Assembly: GCF_024053505.1 (NCBI RefSeq)
Contig: NZ_JAMXQS010000009.1
Location: forward strand, 62,001 to 126,000
Source of the DNA: Mesorhizobium liriopis
Lineage (GTDB): Bacteria > Pseudomonadota > Alphaproteobacteria > Rhizobiales > Rhizobiaceae
Length of the DNA stretch: 64,000 nucleotides
Direction: 5' to 3'
Shown here: positions 41,764 through 49,263 of the stretch, one piece after another
Position numbering within the stretch: the stretch's first letter is position 1
Layout: the number at the start of each line of letters is the position of its first letter
Program-made: the position numbers and the translations under genes
Notes under the pieces: generated by a model
Seen by the model: the letters and a program-made list of their open reading frames with translations, nothing else
What the model was told of the DNA's origin: nothing
Database searches by the model: none

Positions 41764-42675
41764 TCAGGCCGCGGCCTTTTCATGGTCCCAGAAGTAGACG
41801 GTGGCAGGCTCCGGCTCCCAGACGCGGGCGGTCTCGATGCCGGGCAGGTTGACGAGCGCGCGGTATTCCGAGCCGAAGGCGACATACTGGTCGGTCTCGG
41901 CCATCACGGCGGGCTTGCAGGCGATCGGATCGCGCACCACGCCGAAACCGGACTTGGTGCCGACCACGAAGGTGAAGAAGCCGTCCAGATCGTCGAGCGC
42001 GCCTTCGAGCGCCTGGCCGAGATCCTTGCCGGTATCCATTTCGGCGGTGAGATAGGCGGCGGCCACCTCCGAGTCGTTCTCGGTCTCGAAGCGAAGCCCA
42101 CGCTTCTTGAGTTCGCGGCGCAGATTGTTGTGGTTGGACAGCGAGCCGTTATGGACGAGGCACTGATCGGCGCCCGTCGAGAAGGGATGGGCGCCGAGCG
42201 TGGTGACGGCGGATTCGGTCGCCATGCGGGTATGGCCGATGCCGTGCGTGCCGCCCATGGCGCGAACGCCGAAGCGGTTGACCACATCCTTGGGCAGGCC
42301 GACTTCCTTGTAGATCTCCACACTTTCGCCCGCGCCCATGACACGCAGCGTCGGTGCGATGGTGGACAGTGCCGCACGCACCGCATCGAGCTTGTCGGTC
42401 GCGAGCGTGATCACCGCATGCGTGCTCTTGATTTCAACTTTCGCGGTGCCGCCGGACGCATCCTCGATCTTGTCCTGAAGCCCGGCGAAATCCTGTTCGG
42501 GGTTGGCCGACTGAACGGTGATCTTGGCGTCGCCATTCGCCGCGCCGCCATAGATTGCGATGCCGGCAGAGTCCGGTCCGCGATCGGTCATGGTGATGAG
42601 CATGTCCGACAAAAGCGCGCCGAGCTGCGGCTCCAGCGCCTTGTCCTTGAGAAAGAGTCCGACGATCCCGCACAT
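41764..42675 (-). CDS. mgsA: N-methylglutamate synthase subunit A (class II glutamine amidotransferase)
   Basis: The product has 303 residues with start ATG 42675, which puts the catalytic nucleophile at Cys2 (MCGIVGLFL). Class II amidotransferase motifs follow: TDRGPDSAGIAIYG (about 40), HTRMATESAVTTLGAHPF (about 150) and VHNGSLSNHNNLRRELKKRG (about 172). It would cleave gamma-glutamylmethylamide and pass methylamine to 2-oxoglutarate in the MgsC site. It is the first gene of mgsABC-gmaS and divergent from an XRE-cupin regulator. Known as GlxB in rhizobia. Confidence 0.93.
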   Translation of the reverse strand: MCGIVGLFLKDKALEPQLGALLSDMLITMTDRGPDSAGIAIYGGAANGDAKITVQSANPEQDFAGLQDKIEDASGGTAKVEIKSTHAVITLATDKLDAVRAALSTIAPTLRVMGAGESVEIYKEVGLPKDVVNRFGVRAMGGTHGIGHTRMATESAVTTLGAHPFSTGADQCLVHNGSLSNHNNLRRELKKRGLRFETENDSEVAAAYLTAEMDTGKDLGQALEGALDDLDGFFTFVVGTKSGFGVVRDPIACKPAVMAETDQYVAFGSEYRALVNLPGIETARVWEPEPATVYFWDHEKAAA

Positions 42676-42738
42676 GGGGCTGATCCCTGATGACTGTGTT
42701 GCGAAAGGGATATCACCTTCAGTTCCGAATTCAACTGG

Positions 42739-42757
42739 TGTGAATGTTTTTTTCACA
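42739..42757. promoter_or_regulatory. Palindrome in mgsA / regulator divergent region
   Basis: TGTGAA-N7-TTCACA is a perfect inverted repeat 64 bases upstream of mgsA. A second, imperfect one (TTTTACCTGAGGTGAA, near 42825-42840) lies 40 bases upstream of the XRE-cupin gene. Both are candidate operators for that regulator. Confidence 0.4.
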
Positions 42758-42879
42758 TCAGGCAATTTCTAACGCAGGTACGCCTTGTTCGGAATTTCCC
42801 ACGAGTGTAATTCGGGCATAAGAGTTTTACCTGAGGTGAAGTCGCAGCGTTCGCGTCGGCGCCGGTTCACGAGGACGGA

Positions 42880-43566
42880 ATGTCAGACGCCAAAGCCAGC
42901 CACACGAACGCATCCGAGCCATCCCAGGCGCGAAAGAATTCGCTTAACCAGAACCCGCATGCCGTCCGCGATGCGCCCGAAAACGTGCTGGAAGTGGCGA
43001 TCGGGCGCGAGGTGCGCGCGTTCCGGAAAAAACTCGGCATCACGGTGGCTGATCTGTCGGTCGCGACCGGCATCTCGATCGGGATGCTGTCGAAGATCGA
43101 GAACGGCGTGACCTCGCCCTCGCTGACCACGCTGCAAACGCTGTCGCGCGCGCTGGGCGTGCCCGTCACCGCCTTCTTCCGGCGCTTCGAGGAGGAGCAC
43201 AACGCCGTCTTCGTCAAGAGCGGCGAGGGCGTCGATGTCGAGCGGCGCGGCACGCGGGCCGGGCACCAGTACACGTTGCTCGGTCATGTCGGGCCCAATT
43301 CCTCGGGCGTGGTGGTCGAGCCCTATCTGATCACGCTTTCCGAAGATTCCGATGTCTTCCCGACCTTCCAGCACGGGGGCATGGAGTTTCTCTACATGCT
43401 GGAAGGCGAGGTCACCTACCGCCATGGCCGCAACCTTTATGCCATGGCGCCGGGCGACAGCCTGTTCTTCGACGCCGATGCCCCACACGGCCCCGAGAAG
43501 CTTTCCAAGCGGCCGATCCGCTATCTTTCGATCATCACCTATCCCGAAGGTGCGGCGGGGGACTGA
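42880..43566 (+). CDS. XRE-family regulator with C-terminal cupin domain
   Basis: The product has 228 residues with a GAGGACGG site. An N-terminal helix-turn-helix at about 45-105 (VADLSVATGISIGMLSKIENG and SPSLTTLQTLSRALGVPVTAFF) is followed by a cupin beta-barrel (about 150-225, GGMEFLYMLEGEVTYRHG and LYAMAPGDSLFFDADAPHGPEKL). The cupin probably senses a small amine or its conjugate. It is divergent from mgsABC-gmaS and upstream of the permease operon, the two units it may control. Confidence 0.9.
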   Translation: MSDAKASHTNASEPSQARKNSLNQNPHAVRDAPENVLEVAIGREVRAFRKKLGITVADLSVATGISIGMLSKIENGVTSPSLTTLQTLSRALGVPVTAFFRRFEEEHNAVFVKSGEGVDVERRGTRAGHQYTLLGHVGPNSSGVVVEPYLITLSEDSDVFPTFQHGGMEFLYMLEGEVTYRHGRNLYAMAPGDSLFFDADAPHGPEKLSKRPIRYLSIITYPEGAAGD

Positions 43567-43636
43567 ACGCCCGCTTCGCACCGAAGGGGACCGCAAGCGC
43601 ACAACAGTCTTGCTGCGGCGCAGCACAGTCTTGCGC

Positions 43637-43691
43637 TTGACATTTCCTCTGCTTGGGTTCGTCATTCCTGTCAGGCAACAATGTTTGCCTG
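43637..43691 (+). promoter_or_regulatory. Promoter and operator candidates of the permease operon
   Basis: A TTGACA -35 element is at 43637-43642; the -10 element is weak. An inverted repeat CAGGCAA-N6-TTGCCTG (43672-43691) ends 36 bases before the start at 43728. The 10-base direct repeat ACAGTCTTGC occurs just upstream, near 43604 and 43625. Confidence 0.45.
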
Positions 43692-43727
43692 AAAGAAAAC
43701 AGGGTGGATGAACCGCCGGGAGGAAAG

Positions 43728-44048
43728 ATGAGCGTGAATCTGGCGCGGGATGCCGTCCCGCACGCCCTCGAAACGCGTATCGACCGCATGCACAGGCGTG
43801 ACAGGATCGGCGCCATGGCCTTCGTGGTCGTGCTCTGGTTCGTCGTGCTCTTCGTGCTCTGGAGCATCTGGCCCGACATCACGAACGGAGCGATCCGCAC
43901 CATTCTCTGCATCTGCGGCGCGGGCCTGCTCGTTCTCAACACGGCGGCGATCCTCGCCATGCTGCGCCATTACGAGAGCGACAAACACTTCATCTACAGC
44001 CTCGACCTGATGCATCTCGACGAGATGCGCCGGCAGAAGCGCGTTTGA
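43728..44048 (+). CDS. Small two-helix membrane protein of permease operon
   Basis: The product has 106 residues with a strong GGAGGAAAG site. Two transmembrane helices lie at about 28-50 (AFVVVLWFVVLFVLWSIW) and 58-80 (ILCICGAGLLVLNTAAILAML). Both ends are charged and probably cytoplasmic. The family is not recognised. First gene of a six-gene run around an amino acid/amine permease, with GAGGAG of the next gene overlapping its end, so an accessory role for the transporter is inferred. Confidence 0.75.
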   Translation: MSVNLARDAVPHALETRIDRMHRRDRIGAMAFVVVLWFVVLFVLWSIWPDITNGAIRTILCICGAGLLVLNTAAILAMLRHYESDKHFIYSLDLMHLDEMRRQKRV

Positions 44049-44059
44049 GGAGACTTTCC

Positions 44060-44437
44060 ATGGCCTATCAGCCACCCAAGCAGGGCTTTGTCGGGCAGAT
44101 CGTGGATGTCGCGGTCTTGCTCGTGATGACGGTCGGCGCGCTCTACATTCCACTTTATCTCGGCCTCGCAGGTGCTGCCAAGACACCACGGCCCATCGAG
44201 AACCCCACCTGGGAAGCGCTCGGCCAGAATGCCGCCGAGCAGGCGCAATGGCAGGCCTTGGGCATCGCCGATCCGGCCGCCGCCAGCGACATCGTCACCG
44301 CGCGCTTCGACTACAGCTTCTCATGGGCCGCGCTTCTCGTCATGGCGGTGCTGGTGATCGGCTATTTCGTGCTCGTGGTCCGGCTTTCCGACAAGGAATA
44401 CCGCGACGTCATCGCGGAGCGCTTCGACCGAAAATAG
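44060..44437 (+). CDS. Small two-helix membrane protein of permease operon
   Basis: The product has 125 residues from ATG 44060 behind GAGGAG. Helices lie at about 14-33 (VAVLLVMTVGALYIPLYLG) and 84-106 (FSWAALLVMAVLVIGYFVLVV). A roughly 45-residue loop, probably periplasmic, between them contains NPTWEALGQNAAEQAQWQALG. The C-terminus is basic. Family not recognised. It is coupled to the preceding gene. Confidence 0.75.
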   Translation: MAYQPPKQGFVGQIVDVAVLLVMTVGALYIPLYLGLAGAAKTPRPIENPTWEALGQNAAEQAQWQALGIADPAAASDIVTARFDYSFSWAALLVMAVLVIGYFVLVVRLSDKEYRDVIAERFDRK

Positions 44438-44463
44438 GCCGCCTTTATCCTTGGGAGGGGACA

Positions 44464-44631
44464 ATGGACGTCTGGAACATCCTCGAATACTGCGCCTGGG
44501 CGCTGGCCGTCCTGTTCGGCGGCCATATGCTGATCGATCTCGCCCGGGTCGATTCCACTTATGACAATGACCTGCTGACCTCATCGCGCGAAGGCGAGAT
44601 CGAGCTCACGCAGGAACTGCACAAGCTTTGA
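44464..44631 (+). CDS. 55-residue membrane peptide of permease operon
   Basis: The product has 55 residues; a GGGAGGGG site precedes ATG 44464. One hydrophobic segment (WNILEYCAWALAVLFGGHMLIDLA, about 4-27) is followed by an acidic tail DSTYDNDLLTSSREGEIEL. A real gene is supported by the ribosome site and by its place between the membrane proteins and the permease. Family not recognised. Confidence 0.72.
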   Translation: MDVWNILEYCAWALAVLFGGHMLIDLARVDSTYDNDLLTSSREGEIELTQELHKL

Positions 44632-44641
44632 GGAGACGCCT

Positions 44642-46063
44642 GTGACACTCTCCTCAGCCGAACCCACAGTTCAAGCACAAGCCAGCACACAGGGTGGCGA
44701 ACGTCTTCAGCTCCTGCGTGTGCTCGGCCCCGGCCATGTCTGGGCGCTCGGCGTCGGCATCGTCCTGGTCGGCGAATATATGGGCTGGAACTTCGCCGTC
44801 GGCAAAGGCGGCATGATCGCCGGTCTCGTCGCCTGCTGGCTGGCGGGACTGCTTTACACCTGCGTCGCCATGATCGACTCGGAAGTCACCTCCACGGTGG
44901 CCGCCGCCGGCGGTCAATATGCGCAGGCCAAGCACATCGTCGGACCGCTCATGGCCTTCAATGTCGGGCTTTTCCTCGTGATGGCCTATACGATGCTGGA
45001 AGCGGCGAACGCCATCACCATCGGCTTCCTGCTCGACACGGTGGCGGGACTGCAGGGCCATTCGGGTCTGCACCAGCCGCCCTTCATCGTCTTGACCGTG
45101 GTCTTCCTCGCCTGGCTCAACTATCGCGGCGTGTTGGCTACCCTCACCTTCAACCTGGTGATCACGGCCATCGCGTTTCTGGCCATCATCCTGCTCTTCG
45201 TTTCGGTCCAACTGGGTGCGTCCCATGTGCCGCTCGATTTCTCGGCCATTTCCACCGACCCGCTGCCCTATGGCTGGCTGGGTATCCTGGCTGCCCTTCA
45301 TTTCGGGCTCTGGTACTATCTCGGCATCGAAGGCACCTGCCAGGCAGCAGAAGAGGTGCGCTCGCCCGCACGTTCCCTGCCCTACGGCACCATGGCCGGG
45401 ATCATGACGCTGCTGATCGCGGCCACCCTCACATGGTATGTCTGCTCGGGGCTGATCCCGTGGGAATATCTCGGCCAGGCCGGCACGCCGCTTTTCGACG
45501 CCGCGCGCGTGACCGGCTCCACGCCGCTCATGGTCCTGCTCTTCATCGGCACGATCTTCTCGACGCTGGCTTCCGCGAATGGCTGCATCAACGACGCCTC
45601 GCGCGCCTGGTTCTCGATGGGCCGCGACCGTTATCTGCCCTCATGGTTCGGCGCAGTGCACCCGAAATACCGTACGCCCTATCGCTCGATCGTCTTTCTC
45701 GTGCCCATCGCGCTGATCTTCGCGCTCGGTGCGCCGCTCGATCAGGTGGTGACGTTCTCGATCCTGTCGGGCCTGCTGGGCTACACCTTCATGACCTTCA
45801 ACATGGTGATGTTCCGCCGCAAATGGCCGCTCGGCACGATCAAGCGCGGCTATGTGCACCCTTTCCACCCGTTCCCCGCGATCCTGCTGCTCCTGATTTG
45901 TGCGGCGACTTATTTCGCGGTGTTCCTGGGCTATGGTTCGCAGCTGATCGCGATGATGTGCTTCTATATCCTCGCTTCGCTCTGGTTCCATTTCTGGCGC
46001 TATCGCTTCGTGCGCCGGGGCGACCAGTTCACGATGCCCTGGCCGCGTCCACAGGGGTGTTGA
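44642..46063 (+). CDS. APC-family permease, ethanolamine permease-like
   Basis: The product has 473 residues with GAGGAG before GTG 44642. About 12 transmembrane helices are visible. The entry LGPGHVWALGVGIVLVGEYMGWNF (about 25-48) and the segment GIEGTCQAAEEVRSPARSLPYGTMAG (about 228) match the ethanolamine permease branch of the amino acid/polyamine/organocation superfamily. Context next to mgs, gmaS and mgd genes makes methylamine, ethanolamine or a gamma-glutamyl derivative the likely substrate. It sits in the middle of the six-gene run. Confidence 0.9.
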   Translation: MTLSSAEPTVQAQASTQGGERLQLLRVLGPGHVWALGVGIVLVGEYMGWNFAVGKGGMIAGLVACWLAGLLYTCVAMIDSEVTSTVAAAGGQYAQAKHIVGPLMAFNVGLFLVMAYTMLEAANAITIGFLLDTVAGLQGHSGLHQPPFIVLTVVFLAWLNYRGVLATLTFNLVITAIAFLAIILLFVSVQLGASHVPLDFSAISTDPLPYGWLGILAALHFGLWYYLGIEGTCQAAEEVRSPARSLPYGTMAGIMTLLIAATLTWYVCSGLIPWEYLGQAGTPLFDAARVTGSTPLMVLLFIGTIFSTLASANGCINDASRAWFSMGRDRYLPSWFGAVHPKYRTPYRSIVFLVPIALIFALGAPLDQVVTFSILSGLLGYTFMTFNMVMFRRKWPLGTIKRGYVHPFHPFPAILLLLICAATYFAVFLGYGSQLIAMMCFYILASLWFHFWRYRFVRRGDQFTMPWPRPQGC

Positions 46064-46066
46064 GCG

Positions 46067-46747
46067 ATGCTGACGGCCGCGGCCCTGGCTTTGTCCGGCG
46101 TCGGAGCCGTGGTGCTCTTACATCAGGCGTGGCGCGAGCACAGACATGCTCTCGATCGGCGGGCGAAGATGCTGGCCGAGGCGCAACGCCTGTTTCCGGC
46201 TGGAAAGGTTACGCTCGGCCCGGATGGCTACCCCGACCTCCTCGTTTCGCGCATGGATGGGGGCGAACTCGCGCTTAGCCTGATCGCCGACACACTGGTC
46301 ACCCGCCGCCTGCCGCAGCTCTGGCTCAAGCTCACGCTTCGCGAAGCCGCACCCCGGCGCAATTTCTCGCTCGGCGCTCTCGCGCGCTCCACGGGGGCCG
46401 AGTTCTATGCGCTGACGCATGGGATGCCCGAACGCCTGGCGGCACCCTCCGGTGAGATGCCCCTGATCCTGCGGGGCGACGGCGTCCCCGAAGGTGCAGG
46501 ATTCGAGGCGGAGATCGCGGCGCTGTTTTCCGATCCGCAGCTCAAGGAAGCGGCCGTAACACCGCGCGGCGTGCGGATCGTGCGTCAGGTCTCGCAGGGC
46601 GATCGCGGTGCGCATCTGCTTTTGCGCCAGGCGCGCTTTTCCCTTGACGCCGTGCCGGCGGAAACGATCCTCGCCGCCCTGCGCGACGCCGAGCGTCTCA
46701 GCCGCGCATTGTGCGACCACGAGGCAGCTCTGCGGGAGGCGGCCTGA
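46067..46747 (+). CDS. Unknown membrane-anchored protein of permease operon
   Basis: The product has 226 residues. A short hydrophobic N-terminal segment (about 2-20, AAALALSGVGAVVLLHQA) is a likely membrane anchor or uncleaved signal. The rest is soluble with Leu/Arg-rich helices and beta-like segments (LPQLWLKLTLREAAPRR, GVRIVRQVSQGDRGAHLLLR). No enzymatic motif is seen. It is 3 bases after the permease gene and directly adjacent to the last gene, so it belongs to the operon. Family not recognised. Confidence 0.72.
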   Translation: MLTAAALALSGVGAVVLLHQAWREHRHALDRRAKMLAEAQRLFPAGKVTLGPDGYPDLLVSRMDGGELALSLIADTLVTRRLPQLWLKLTLREAAPRRNFSLGALARSTGAEFYALTHGMPERLAAPSGEMPLILRGDGVPEGAGFEAEIAALFSDPQLKEAAVTPRGVRIVRQVSQGDRGAHLLLRQARFSLDAVPAETILAALRDAERLSRALCDHEAALREAA

Positions 46748-47044
46748 ATGGCGGGCCCTTCAAACGCGTCCGTTGCCATGAGCTGGCCGCTCAATCCCTA
46801 TTGGGTGTTGCTGCTCGCGATCCTGCTGCCCGGCGCCGGCCATGTGGCGGTGGGGCAGATCGGCCGTGGGTTCACCTTCATCCTGTTCATCGTGCTGTTC
46901 GGACTGCTGACGGTCATGACGACGACCGCCGACCAGTCCTTCGTCGCGCGCCATGCCGGTGGGCTCTTCGTCTGGGCCTTGTCTATCCCCGACGCTTATC
47001 GCCATGCCCGCATTCGCGCACTTAAAGGCGCAACGGAGGCCTGA
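46748..47044 (+). CDS. Small membrane protein of permease operon
   Basis: The product has 98 residues. Its ATG follows the TGA of the previous gene without a gap. Hydrophobic helices lie at about 17-33 (YWVLLLAILLPGAGHVAVG), 38-58 (FTFILFIVLFGLLTVMTT) and 68-80. The first contains a PGAGHVAVGQIGRG turn. It resembles small TM2-like multi-pass proteins but is not assigned. Last gene of the operon; a strong terminator follows. Confidence 0.72.
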   Translation: MAGPSNASVAMSWPLNPYWVLLLAILLPGAGHVAVGQIGRGFTFILFIVLFGLLTVMTTTADQSFVARHAGGLFVWALSIPDAYRHARIRALKGATEA

Positions 47045-47355
47045 GCTTCGAACGACCACCAGGCGGTCGAAATCCGGATCGCGCTGGAAGCCGTTGGTGA
47101 AGCCTGGGCCGGTCCCCGAGTGCCGCATCTCGGCTCTCGGGGACCGGCGCGTTTCGGCGGTCCTGCGCTCGATCGACCTTCATTGCCCCTGAACTGAACG
47201 GCTTGCACGGCTCGGCATGTGGGGCTTGCTCACCTTGGTGCTGCCTTCTGCTGCTGCTTTAAGCAAAATCGCCTAGCAATCAGTGCGCTGGGGGCTTTAA
47301 TTCCCTGCCTTTGCACGTCAATGAATAAACAGGACTCGGATTGGGGGGAAACCAT
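47045..47355. other. Intergenic region between permease operon and iolC
   Basis: These 311 bases contain the terminator at 47108-47148 and the iolC promoter. A weak match to the rhizobial IolR operator GGAA-N6-TTCC (GGGG-CTTTAA-TTCC) is at 47291-47304. I see no gene. Confidence 0.45.
47108..47148 (+). terminator. Terminator of the permease operon
   Basis: GCCGGTCCCCGAG and CTCGGGGACCGGC form a perfect 13-base stem with a 15-base loop, 64 bases after the last operon stop, followed by GCGTTTC. Confidence 0.7.
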
Positions 47356-49263
47356 ATGAGTACGCTCGACGTCATCACGATCGGCCGGTCCAGTGTCGAT
47401 CTTTACGGCGCGCAAGTGGGGGGCCGGTTGGAGGACATGGGCTCGTTCCGCAAATATATCGGCGGCAGCCCGACCAACATCGCCTGCGGCGCGGCTCGCC
47501 TCGGGCTTCGCTCGGCGGTGATCACCAAGGTCGGGGACGAGCATATGGGCCGCTTCATCCGCGAGCAGCTGGGGCGCGAGGGCGTGGATGTGCGAGGTGT
47601 GGCGACCGACCCGGACCGGCTGACGGCCTTGGTCATTCTCGGCATCCGCGACGAGGATTCCTTTCCGCTGATCTTCTATCGCGAGAACTGCGCCGACATG
47701 GCGCTCAGCGAAAGCGACATCGACGAAGGCTTCGTGGCATCGGCGCGGGCGCTGGTGGTGACGGGCACGCATCTGTCGAACCCGCGCACGGCGGCCGCCG
47801 TGATGAAGGCGCTTCGCATCGCCCGCGAAAGCGGCGCGCAGACCGCGCTCGACATCGACTACCGCCCAAATCTCTGGGGCGTCGCGAGCCATGGCGAGGG
47901 CGAAAGCCGCTTCGTGGAAAGCGCTGCGGTGACGGAGAAGCTTCAGTCCTCGCTCCATCTCTTCGACCTGATCGTCGGCACCGAAGAGGAGTTCCATATT
48001 GCGGGCGGTTCGACGAACACGCTGGAAGCCTTGCGGGCCGTGCGCGCGGTGTCGAATGCGACGCTGGTCTGCAAGCGCGGCGCCAAGGGGGCCGTGGCGC
48101 TCGAAGGGGCGATCCCGGCCAGTCTCGACGACGGTCAGGCGGGCCCCGGCTTTCCGATCGAGGTGTTCAACGTGCTGGGCGCGGGCGATGGATTCTTCGC
48201 CGGGCTGCTCAAGGGTTGGCTCGATGGCGAGGCGTGGCCGAGAACGCTTGAATATGCCAATGCCTGCGGCGCCTTCGCCGTCAGCCGCCATGGCTGCACG
48301 CCCGCCTATCCGAGCCTGGAAGAGCTTCGGTTCTTTCTCGAACGCGGCGTGAAGCGGCCCGACCTGCGCAACGATGCCGAACTCGAGCAGATCCACTGGG
48401 CGACCAACCGCAAGGGTGATTGGTCCACCATGCGCGTTTTCGCCTTCGATCATCGTATGCAACTCGAAGAGATGGATGGCTACTCGCTCGAAAAGGGCGG
48501 CGCGTTCAAGGAGCTCTGCCTGCGCGCGGCCCTGCAGGTGCAGGCGGGCCAGAGCGGCTTCGGTATCCTTTGCGACAACCGGATCGGCCGCAAGGCGCTC
48601 CATGCCGCGTCCGGCTCTGGCCTCTGGATCGGACGGCCCTGCGAGTGGCCCGGCTCGCGTCCCTTGAGCCTCGAACCCGAGCTCGGGCTCGATTGCGGCG
48701 GGCTCGAAGAGTGGGCGCGCGCGAACGTCGTCAAGGTCCTGTGCTTCTGTCATCCGAGTGATGCGGCCGAAATGCGCGCAGAGCAGGAAGAAACCGTGAA
48801 GCGGCTGTTCGAGGCGTCCCGCCGCAACGGTCTGGAATTCCTGCTCGAGATCATCCCGTCCAAGGTCGGCCCGGTGGATGATGCCACCAACGGCACGCTG
48901 ATCGAGCAGTTCTATGCGGCGGGCATCTATCCGGACTGGTGGAAGCTCGAACCGCTTAAGACGCCGAAGGCTTGGGAAAACGCGATTGCCGCCATCGAGC
49001 GCCACGATGCCCACACGCGCGGCATCGTGGTCTTGGGGTTGGATGCGCCACAAGACGAGCTTGCCGCATCGTTCAGCATCGCCGCAGCGTTTCCGCTCGT
49101 GAAAGGGTTCGCCGTGGGCCGCACGATCTTCGGTGACGCCGCGCGCGGATGGTTCGGGGGAAAGATCGACGACGAAACCGCAGTCACTGAGATGGCGCAG
49201 CGCTTCAGGCGTCTTTGCACGGTTTGGGATAATGCCCGCCAAGGGGCAGGAGGAAACGCATGA
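47356..49263 (+). CDS. iolC: Bifunctional 5-dehydro-2-deoxygluconokinase IolC with fused aldolase-like domain
   Basis: The product has 635 residues from ATG 47356. Residues 1-325 are a ribokinase/PfkB-family kinase: GGSPTNIACGAARLG (about 37) and the catalytic signature VFNVLGAGDGFFAGLLKGWL (about 273-292). From about 350 a DUF2090 (class I aldolase-like) domain carries RVFAFDHRMQLEEM, LCDNRIGRKAL, and KGFAVGRTIFGDAARGWF. The kinase phosphorylates 5-dehydro-2-deoxy-D-gluconate in myo-inositol breakdown; the second domain may do the following aldol cleavage. The fusion is common in Alphaproteobacteria. It overlaps iolD by 4 bases. Confidence 0.93.
   Translation: MSTLDVITIGRSSVDLYGAQVGGRLEDMGSFRKYIGGSPTNIACGAARLGLRSAVITKVGDEHMGRFIREQLGREGVDVRGVATDPDRLTALVILGIRDEDSFPLIFYRENCADMALSESDIDEGFVASARALVVTGTHLSNPRTAAAVMKALRIARESGAQTALDIDYRPNLWGVASHGEGESRFVESAAVTEKLQSSLHLFDLIVGTEEEFHIAGGSTNTLEALRAVRAVSNATLVCKRGAKGAVALEGAIPASLDDGQAGPGFPIEVFNVLGAGDGFFAGLLKGWLDGEAWPRTLEYANACGAFAVSRHGCTPAYPSLEELRFFLERGVKRPDLRNDAELEQIHWATNRKGDWSTMRVFAFDHRMQLEEMDGYSLEKGGAFKELCLRAALQVQAGQSGFGILCDNRIGRKALHAASGSGLWIGRPCEWPGSRPLSLEPELGLDCGGLEEWARANVVKVLCFCHPSDAAEMRAEQEETVKRLFEASRRNGLEFLLEIIPSKVGPVDDATNGTLIEQFYAAGIYPDWWKLEPLKTPKAWENAIAAIERHDAHTRGIVVLGLDAPQDELAASFSIAAAFPLVKGFAVGRTIFGDAARGWFGGKIDDETAVTEMAQRFRRLCTVWDNARQGAGGNA

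Noticed and set aside
47291-47304. IolR operator upstream of iolC
   Set aside because: Only 6 of 8 consensus positions match and no iolR gene is in the window; kept only as a note.
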